Shown: positions 20,908 through 26,400 of the stretch, piece by piece
Layout: every line of letters begins with the position of its first letter
Numbering within the stretch: position 1 is the stretch's first letter
NCBI GenBank assembly: GCA_003427395.1
Contig: BFEA01000066.1
Span: 3,656,435 to 3,682,834 of the forward strand
Source of the DNA: Chara braunii
Taxonomy: Eukaryota > Streptophyta > Charophyceae > Charales > Characeae
Reading direction: 5' to 3'
Length of the DNA: 26,400 nucleotides
Program-made: the position numbers and the translations under genes
The notes under the pieces: model-generated
Databases searched by the model: none
The model's input: the letters and a program-made list of their open reading frames with translations, nothing else
Told to the model about the DNA's origin: nothing

Positions 20908-21187
20908 TGCGGGTGGGCTTCCAAATTTGCCAAGTTCGCTAACCATGGGCGTAGTTCAAAGAGGACGGATCTAGCCGCCTAGTGTGGCAAGAACCGCTTC
21001 TCCATTTTTTAGAGAAAAACTGGGCGAAGGGCTGAACTGTTGGAGTACGCTCTTTGTTTTTTTTTCTTGGCCCCGACGTAACAGGCGACCCTGCGTGACT
21101 GTACGCAGGCCCGTTTTTTTCATCTATCTCAACCTCGAACCTGTGCACTTCAGAGATGGACCCAAGGCCTTGTCCCTCTTTTTTTTT

Positions 21188-21263
21188 TGGGGGGGGAGGG
21201 GGGCGCTTGGGGGGGGGCGGACAGGAGCCAAGGGGCCAAGGGGGGGGGGGGGGGGGGGGGGGG
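21188..21263 (+). repeat. G-homopolymer cluster including 24 consecutive Gs
   Basis: Runs of 8, 6 and 9 Gs are followed by a run of about 24 (21240-21263). The cluster can form G-quadruplexes and is also a site where assemblies slip, so its length may be wrong. Confidence 0.85.
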
Positions 21264-21507
21264 TTCTTGGGTGGTCCTCAGTCTATGGGTCGGGTGACCC
21301 AGGCCAACGCTTCACCTGTCACCCAACCGACGGGTGACCCAGAGCAAATAATGACCCGCCATGACCCAGAAATGCCCACTAGCTGCACACGCTTGTCAAC
21401 CACCCAAAGAGGCATAGGTAAACCCAAGCCCAACCCAATCACCTTATAGGTCGGGTGGGGCAAGTGGGTGCGGCTGTGGCCACCCAGTGCCCACCTCTAA
21501 TAGGCCC

Positions 21508-21942
21508 AACCCAGTTCAGGCCGGACTGTAAGTTGGTCAATCTTTTCAGCTCTGTAGGGCTCGTACGACCGGTAGGCAGTCCCTACTGTCCATTTGTCCT
21601 CCCCTTTTCTTACTTGCTCCTTTTTCTTTCTCTCTCTTACAAGGAGGTATCCGAATGAATGCTTGGTACCTTGGATGAAGGAAGATCATTCTTGAGGAGG
21701 CAGGATTCCTTTGCGTAATTGACTCAAGACATACTCTCCAGTGTCCATCAACTCATGAATGTTATGAAAGGATCGCTAATCTTTGGTTATCTTGAAGAAG
21801 GATAGAACCTCCATCTTGCGGGTTTTTCGTGCTGCAATGCCCAGCCCCAACTCTGGGCGACAAAGCTCATGTAAAGTATGCCTATACAATCTCAGAACGC
21901 TCGACTTATTCCCAACCAATAACTCTTTCGATGCCCATAGAG

Positions 21943-21946
<4 letters not shown>
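21508..21946. other. Intergenic sequence flanking the hAT element
   Basis: The sequence beginning CCCAACCCAG after the right target duplication belongs to the pre-insertion site. Only short incidental frames are present. Confidence 0.45.

Positions 21947-22016
<70 letters not shown>
21947..22016. repeat. (CT)35 microsatellite
   Basis: A 70-bp uninterrupted TC/CT dinucleotide run. The Leu/Ser and Arg/Glu peptides it encodes on the two strands are artefacts. Confidence 0.97.
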
Positions 22017-22019
<3 letters not shown>

Positions 22020-22103
22020 GTTCAACGCGCTTGTGAGTGGTCGGTCATTAATGCGGCGCTGAGGGGCAATCTTCGGCTGATCGAGACACGTGTCAGCCAA
22101 TAG

Positions 22104-22155
22104 GAGCTCTGTAGCTTAGTGTGCTACGTGTTAGTTCTAAATTCAAGTCCCGTTT
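22104..22155 (+). repeat. Weak tRNA-like module
   Basis: TAGCTTAGTGTGC (box A-like, 22112-22124) is followed by AAATTCAAGTCCC (box B-like, 22139-22151). The gap of about 15 bp is too short for a normal tRNA, so this is at most a decayed SINE head. Confidence 0.25.
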
Positions 22156-22264
22156 CGCTGGTCTGTCAGCAGGCTCCCTACGCGTTCGTCAGTTATGAAG
22201 ATCCCACGTCCTAGTTGCTGATCTCAAGGTACCGTACGCGGTGCAGCGCGAAGTAAGCCGCAAC

Positions 22265-22402
22265 ACATACACTTACACACACACATAAACAAACAAGGGT
22301 GGCAATGCATACTTCCATGTTTTAGCCATAGATTCAGTCAATTTTGCACATTCTATCGATAGAAGTAGTGTGAGTCTAGCCCGTGGGGTTGGAGACTTTC
22401 CA
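22265..22402. repeat. ~110-bp dispersed repeat, copy 2
   Basis: A CA run precedes GCATACTTCCATGTTTTAGC, then ATAGATTCAGTC and TTCTATCGATAGAAGTAG, ending near TTGGAGACTTTCC. It matches copy 1 in order and spacing. A partial extra copy (GCTCATCCTATCGATGGAA) follows at about 22418-22436. Confidence 0.6.
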
Positions 22403-22449
22403 GTTGCCCGACACGTTGCTCATCCTATCGATGGAAAACTCTTTTTACT

Positions 22450-22552
22450 CTCACACACACGTATAGTAGTAGCGTATATTTCCGCGTTTCAGCTGTAGAT
22501 TCATTCGTCTTCGATTATCCTATCAACAGAAGTATCAGGGAGCCAACTGCGA
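22450..22552. repeat. ~110-bp dispersed repeat, copy 3
   Basis: After TCACACACAC comes GTATATTTCCGCGTTTCAGC, TGTAGATTCATTCG and ATCCTATCAACAGAAGTA, then GGAGCCAACTGCGAT. The element order is the same as in copies 1 and 2. Confidence 0.6.
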
Positions 22553-22732
22553 TTTTGAAAACATATCCGATCTACGTTGGAGATTCTTCCTTCCACCATC
22601 AGAAAAGGGCTTGCCCGTCCCTCGCAACTGGAAACCACCCAATGCATGTGAAGAGAGCCCCTCGTAACTCAAGTACAGGTCCCAAGATCCACACCCGGAA
22701 CATCGCCATTGTCGACTGGAACGGGTAGGTAT

Positions 22733-23470
22733 TCTCTCCTCCCTCTTCTTGTTTTTCTTTTTCTTCTTCTTCTTCTTCTTCTTCTTCTTCTTCTTCTTCT
22801 TCTTCTTCTTCTTCTTCTTCTCCTTTTCCTTCTTCTTCTTCTCCTCCCTTCGTGCTTTCTTCCTCCGCGCGGTCTTCTTCTACCTCTACTTAGTTCTCCT
22901 TAACTTTGTGCAGGCCCCTCGTCTCGTCTCGCTTTTCTTCTTCTTCTGCTTCTTCTCCTCCTTCGCCTTCTTCTTATTCTTATTCTTCTTTCTACTTCTT
23001 GTCCTTCTTCCTCTACTTTTTCTCCTCCTTCCTTCTACTTCTTCTCCTTCTTCCACTCACCTCCATCTCCTTGCTTTCACCACACAATTTCTCCGCTGCT
23101 CCCCGCACGCCATCTCCGTTCTTGCATGCTTGCGCTACCTCCCTTCGCACCTCCTTCTACTGCGCGGCCGTTCTTTTTCCTCTGCGTTTTCAACCCCCTC
23201 TCGATCTTCCCCCACACTCTATCTCGCCATCTCCTCTGCTTGCATGTGCAACCCCGTGCCCTCTTTCTCTTAGCGCGCCTATTCTTCGAGCATCTACGAC
23301 ATGTGCCCCCGCTTCTTCTGCGCGATCCTCCTCCTTTCCTCCACGAGTTTTCCTTCTTCTTTTTTTCCTTCTTCTTTTCCTTCTTCTTACTTTTTTTTCA
23401 TCTCTCCATGCTCCTCCTCCTTTCGTTTTTCCCAGAAGTGCCCCTCTTGCTCCTTGCTCTTTCTGGCGAT
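22733..23470. repeat. Long pyrimidine-rich tract with (TTC)n core
   Basis: An almost pure TTC repeat at 22760-22821 grades into about 650 bp of CT-rich sequence with very few purines. Mirror-symmetric homopyrimidine DNA of this kind can form intramolecular triplexes. The Phe/Leu/Ser-rich frames of up to 241 codons across it reflect composition, not a gene. Confidence 0.85.
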
Positions 23471-23799
23471 CAACTACCTCGCGATGCTTCCTCTCCCTGC
23501 TCCGTGGTAGCCACACTCTGCTTGGCTGCGCGATAGTGATCCGTGATGCCCCGGTAGAACCAACGAGCTCTCGACTGCCGCGTAGTCAAGTGATCATGGC
23601 TCGAACGAATCCACCCTCGATAGCATGTTAGATTCGTTCAAGTATGCTCGTGATTTTTGTGTCAAGAAAGAACAAAATTAAAGAAAAAAATTAAATACAA
23701 CAAAACGGATAAGTGATTTTTATTTTTTTTAATTTTTTTAAAGAGAAAGAAAATCAAACTGAATCTAACCACTAGCTCCCCCGTGGAGCCAACTGTCAG
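23471..23799. other. Spacer with a 9-bp inverted repeat
   Basis: GAACGAATC (23603-23611) pairs exactly with GATTCGTTC (23631-23639) across a 19-base loop. An A/T-rich stretch (23660-23755) follows, which could be the tail of an inserted element next to the tRNA-like module at 23800. Nothing else is recognisable. Confidence 0.45.
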
Positions 23800-23872
23800 A
23801 TCCGGGACGTAAGCTCAACTGACCTCTAACTAACCCCCAACACCGAGGTCACTGGTTCAAGTCCCGATGGAC
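23800..23872 (+). repeat. tRNA-like SINE head, plus strand
   Basis: TAAGCTCAACTG (box A-like, 23810-23821) lies 32 bp before GGTTCAAGTCCCG (box B, 23854-23866), a spacing normal for a tRNA gene. GACCTC (23821-23826) and GAGGTC (23845-23850) can pair as a stem but leave an 18-base loop, and the T-stem has mismatches. This is therefore a tRNA-derived element rather than a working tRNA. Confidence 0.5.
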
Positions 23873-23927
23873 CGAAACACGGTGAAACAAAAGTAGAGCT
23901 CCTTGTTAAAACAAACTAACTCAAGGT

Positions 23928-24000
23928 CGGGGAGATTCGATCCCTGAGTCTGTTGCTTAACAATCTTCACCCAAACCTACTGATCTAGCTCTGACTTCAG
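23928..24000 (-). repeat. tRNA-like SINE head, minus strand
   Basis: On the minus strand TAGATCAGTAGG (box A, plus 23976-23987) lies 32 bp before GGATCGAATCTCC (box B, plus 23931-23943). The T-arm-like region pairs over 5 bp (AGGGA with TCCCC, one G-T pair) around a 7-base loop. It points toward the plus-strand module at 23800-23872. The acceptor ends do not pair well, so a SINE is more likely than a tRNA gene. Confidence 0.5.
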
Positions 24001-24735
24001 TAAGAAGAGGAGCTGCTCAGATACATATCGAGAGTAGTGGGGGCTCGTTTCGCCTAGTGGCCCGAGCCCAATTCTAAGTCTGTGTGTGTGCACGCTTGCT
24101 GGTCTGCGTGTCTGTCTGAGTGTTCGTCGGCTTGGATGAGTGTGTGCCCTGCAAGGGCACTTGATTGCTCGGAAGGTCCAAGGGTCAGTACTTACTTTTA
24201 GCCGTGACATTGAGGGTTGTGGAGGGAAAAACACTCAAGTGGCGGGAAAAGAGGACAGTTGAGAGCAAGGAAAAACACTCAAGTAGCAGGTAGGTTGGTA
24301 CCACACCAAGTAGAGGTGGACGTGCCGGGCACTCGAGGCTGAGCCGAAGAAGACAAAAGTTGGCATTTTTAGACTCCTAGTACCGGTGATTAGGCGGGTC
24401 CCAGTCCAAGTAGCCTGAGTCTAAGGCTTATGCGGACGATGCAAGGACCTGCAATGAAGTTTCCTTTCAAAAGGGAGGAAATACTGGTTGCTTCAGTGGT
24501 CGTGCGGTCAGGAAGTCGTCGTCCAAAAGGCAATTTCCTCGCTATACATGGGAGGCCTAGCGGTAGTATCAGCGGCCCCAACTTGCAGAATACAAGTTTG
24601 CACGACATGCCGCTCGAGCAAGTGTCAGCATTCCGGGTGCTATTTCAATCCGGTTGATCATACATTTTTAATCACCTCGGCCGTATGCTCGGGGCGTGTA
24701 CTAATTTATCCTGACTAATGTACTGAAGATTAAGT
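24001..24735. other. Intergenic sequence with a 44-bp direct repeat
   Basis: AAAAACACTCAAGT occurs at 24227 and 24271, each followed by similar GGCGGG/AGCAGG sequence. Short plus-strand frames at 24430-24718 show no family features. I see no gene here. Confidence 0.45.
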
Positions 24736-25042
24736 TTCAGTGTGTGTTGTAGATCTACTTGACATAATACTGACCAAATTGACCCCTCGACTCTTCGATC
24801 GAAGGGCATTACTACCGATTCTAACCATCAGAGTGCATGTCACAATAACACGTACACATACGTAACGAAATTTTATCACCGATTTGCCCGGACCTCAATG
24901 GTCGAGGAAACCGTTTGAAAGTGTCGTGCGCAAAACGCACCCGCCTTGACTTTCAGACTGGCCCCATCTTGGTAGCTGATGTCATCACTGTATCGATTGC
25001 AAAAGCATAGCCAAACACCCTTGTAAGGGTATTTGGTCGACA
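24736..25042. repeat. Dispersed 307-bp repeat, copy B
   Basis: The same length and orientation as 9836-10142, about 80-85 % identical by eye. It starts TTTCAGTGTG and ends TTGGTCGACA, directly against the AATC/GATC microsatellite. Confidence 0.8.
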
Positions 25043-25445
25043 ACGAGATTGATCGATCAATCAATCAATCAATCGACCTACCAATCAATCGATCAGTCAA
25101 TCAATCAATTGATCAATTGATCAGTCAATCAATCAATTGATCAATTGATCAATCAATCGTACAACGACCATGCAAGCAATGGACCATTCAATCGTGCGAT
25201 CAATCAATTGATCAATAGATCGGACATTCAAGCCATTGTTCGATCAACGGATAGATGAATCGATCAAACAATCGACCAATCAATCGATCAATCAAATAGT
25301 CAAGCAATCAATCACGCAATAGATTAATCAATCACTCAATCAATGAGTCGATCGATCAGTCGATCAGTCGATCGATCAAGCACGCGATCAGTCGATCGAT
25401 CAATCAGTCGATCGAGAAATCGAACATTCGATCAATCAATTGTTT
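25043..25445. repeat. AATC/GATC tetranucleotide satellite
   Basis: About 400 bp built almost entirely of ATCA, AATC and GATC words (for example GATCGATCAATCAATC), with later GTCGATCA variants. GATC is very frequent. The Arg/Ser-rich plus frame (SRSISRSVDRS) is a by-product. Confidence 0.9.
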
Positions 25446-26117
25446 CGTCACTGTCTCTCAACCAGAAAGAACTCGACAAACAGACAACTTCGTGCAACAT
25501 CAGAAAATCGAAAGCCCCCATAAACACACGCGTGCACGTCCAAACACACATGATCGGAATGGTCATTGGATTGTTTGATCGATCCGTGGACTCAACGATG
25601 GATGGATGGTCGATTGGTTATTCGCATGACTGGTCGATCGTTTGGTTGCACGGTCATTGGCGATCAGTTAAGAGGATGCGTTCTCAGTCTAGTGATCGAC
25701 AATGTGCACGAGCACTGTTGATCGCGTATAAGAGAGAAAAAAAAATTATATCCTCATTCACACAAATAAAATCTCGAACTTCATCATTTGCACACACGCA
25801 AAACAACACTTTCAGACACACGTCCATAAACTGGTCAATGTTTTGTGTGGTCCTCTAGTTGATTGATTGATCGTGTGCCTGATCTACCGATGGATTACAT
25901 GGTCGTTGCCGAGCGTTTCAGTGTGTACCTTGTACACCAAACGACTGATCGTTGACGCGTACACTCGTGCACAAAAAAACAAAGGTGACAAACGAAATCA
26001 CACACACTAACAGAGAAAATGTGGAAAATTTTCATCAAGTTTTCAACTTGCTCACAAGTTGGAACCAACATTGAAATTACGTGAAATGATGTGGCCAATC
26101 GTTTAGGAGGGTCGGGT
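25446..26117. other. Spacer with complementary-strand GATT/GATC islands
   Basis: Islands at about 25570-25710 and 25858-25885 are rich in GATTG, GGTCGATTGG and TGATTGATTGATCG, the reverse complement of the words in the array on the left. Between them are CA-rich segments (CACACACG). No gene is visible. Confidence 0.5.
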
Positions 26118-26220
26118 CCATGTTTCCAACCGTTTGCCAACATGCGACCTACATGTTTTCAACATGTGATCAACGTTGGTCCAACATGTTTCCAACATGT
26201 TTCCAACATGTGTGTGTTGG
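26118..26220. repeat. ACATGT-containing minisatellite (~11-14 bp)
   Basis: Repeats of CCAACATGTTT with variants (CCAACATGCGA, TCAACATGTGA, CCAACATGTGTG). The last copies are perfect with an 11-12-bp period. The related ACATGTT words are palindromic. Confidence 0.75.
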
Positions 26221-26314
26221 AAAATTTTTGGTCTTAAGTTCCCAGCATTGTAGTTCACTACTGCGTGGAAACGGCGGCGCTAATGACCTGTTTTCACCTT
26301 TTTGTGGCCCGCAG

Positions 26315-26381
26315 TACTGAACCTCGGCCTCCTCACGGACACATTGATGTTGTGGAGGCGCAGGGTTGAGAACATGGATTG
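26315..26381 (+). other. Candidate 67-bp internal exon at the window edge
   Basis: A pyrimidine-rich stretch ending TGGCCCGCAG (26305-26314) provides a splice acceptor, and G/GTGAGA at 26381-26387 provides a donor. One frame through the 67 bp is open (LNLGLLTDTLMLWRRR). Such signal pairs occur by chance, and the next exon would be outside the window. Confidence 0.2.
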
Positions 26382-26400
26382 GTGAGATATATAACGAGAC

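Larger units (their letters stand above)
20535..21499. mobile_element. Non-autonomous hAT-type transposon (965 bp) with 8-bp target duplication
   Basis: The left end reads CAGAGGTGGGCA (20535-20546). The right end reads TGCCCACCTCTA (21488-21499), whose reverse complement is TAGAGGTGGGCA, so 11 of the 12 terminal bases match. The element is flanked by ATAGGCCC on both sides (20527-20534 and 21500-21507), an exact 8-bp duplication as expected for the hAT superfamily. Subterminal zones are packed with ACCCG/CGGGT and GTGACCC words, typical of hAT transposase-binding repeats. No transposase is encoded. The interior contains a C-rich segment with an ATG and splice donor (20876-20907), and G-homopolymers at 21188-21263. 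Confidence 0.9.

Noticed and set aside
22749-23631. Phe/Leu/Ser-rich frames of up to 241 codons at 22.7-23.6 kb
   Set aside because: They are translations of the TTC-rich pyrimidine tract, in several frames at once.
25043-25445. CRISPR-like array in the repeat-rich right end
   Set aside because: The repeats are 4-bp words without unique spacers, and the window is eukaryotic.
25343-25858. RS-like protein (SRSISRSVDRS) over the GATC repeat
   Set aside because: It is an artefact of the tetranucleotide repeat. No start context, splicing signals or RNA-binding domain accompany it.

Overview
This is eukaryotic, non-coding-rich DNA, most likely from a plant-lineage (streptophyte) nuclear genome. 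No intact host gene can be supported. The evidence is a chromodomain-carrying Ty3/Gypsy (chromovirus) pol, a hAT-type non-autonomous transposon with an 8-bp target duplication, tRNA-like SINE heads, many microsatellites and minisatellites, and no bacterial-style operons. The style of the pol and chromodomain and the DUF7869 family protein point to a non-angiosperm streptophyte, possibly a charophyte alga such as Chara. That taxonomic guess is an inference from family resemblance only.

Layout. 1-1017: non-coding sequence with scattered single Ns, probably the 3' end or LTR of the retroelement. 1018-4223: minus-strand remains of a chromovirus pol (RT, RNase H, integrase, chromodomain), broken by stops, frameshifts and two N-associated duplications, and ending at a 14-G run. 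4297-7320: plus-strand DUF7869-family pseudogene in at least four frame segments. 7585-8444: a second plus-strand coding-like stretch that I do not recognise, open for 171 codons and then frameshifted. 8757-9720: degenerate ~143-bp satellite with an A/B higher-order pattern. 9836-10142 and 24736-25042: two equal-length copies of a 307-bp dispersed repeat. 10.45 kb and 23.8-24.0 kb: tRNA-like Pol III promoter modules. 11.2-17.2 kb: AT-rich sequence without recognisable genes, interrupted by a GC-richer island with an 11-bp hairpin (15.6-16.05 kb). 17.2-17.74 kb: tandem array of palindromic ~64-bp units. 18.6-20.4 kb: minisatellites and an LTR-like or promoter-like block. 20535-21499: hAT MITE-like element with TIRs and ATAGGCCC target duplications. 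21.9-23.5 kb: CT, TTC and pyrimidine-rich tracts. 25.04-25.9 kb: AATC/GATC satellite that switches strand. 26.1-26.2 kb: ACATGT minisatellite. A speculative exon lies at the right edge.

How it fits together. The window reads as a graveyard of mobile and tandem DNA. The only protein-coding signals are decayed: the retroelement, the DUF7869 gene, and the unknown reading frame just downstream of the DUF7869 gene on the same strand. Several nonsense changes can be explained as C-to-T/G-to-A transitions, as expected for methylated, silenced repeats. The best candidates for something undescribed are the DUF7869 gene plus its unknown neighbour, the palindromic satellite at 17.4-17.7 kb, and the 307-bp repeat family.
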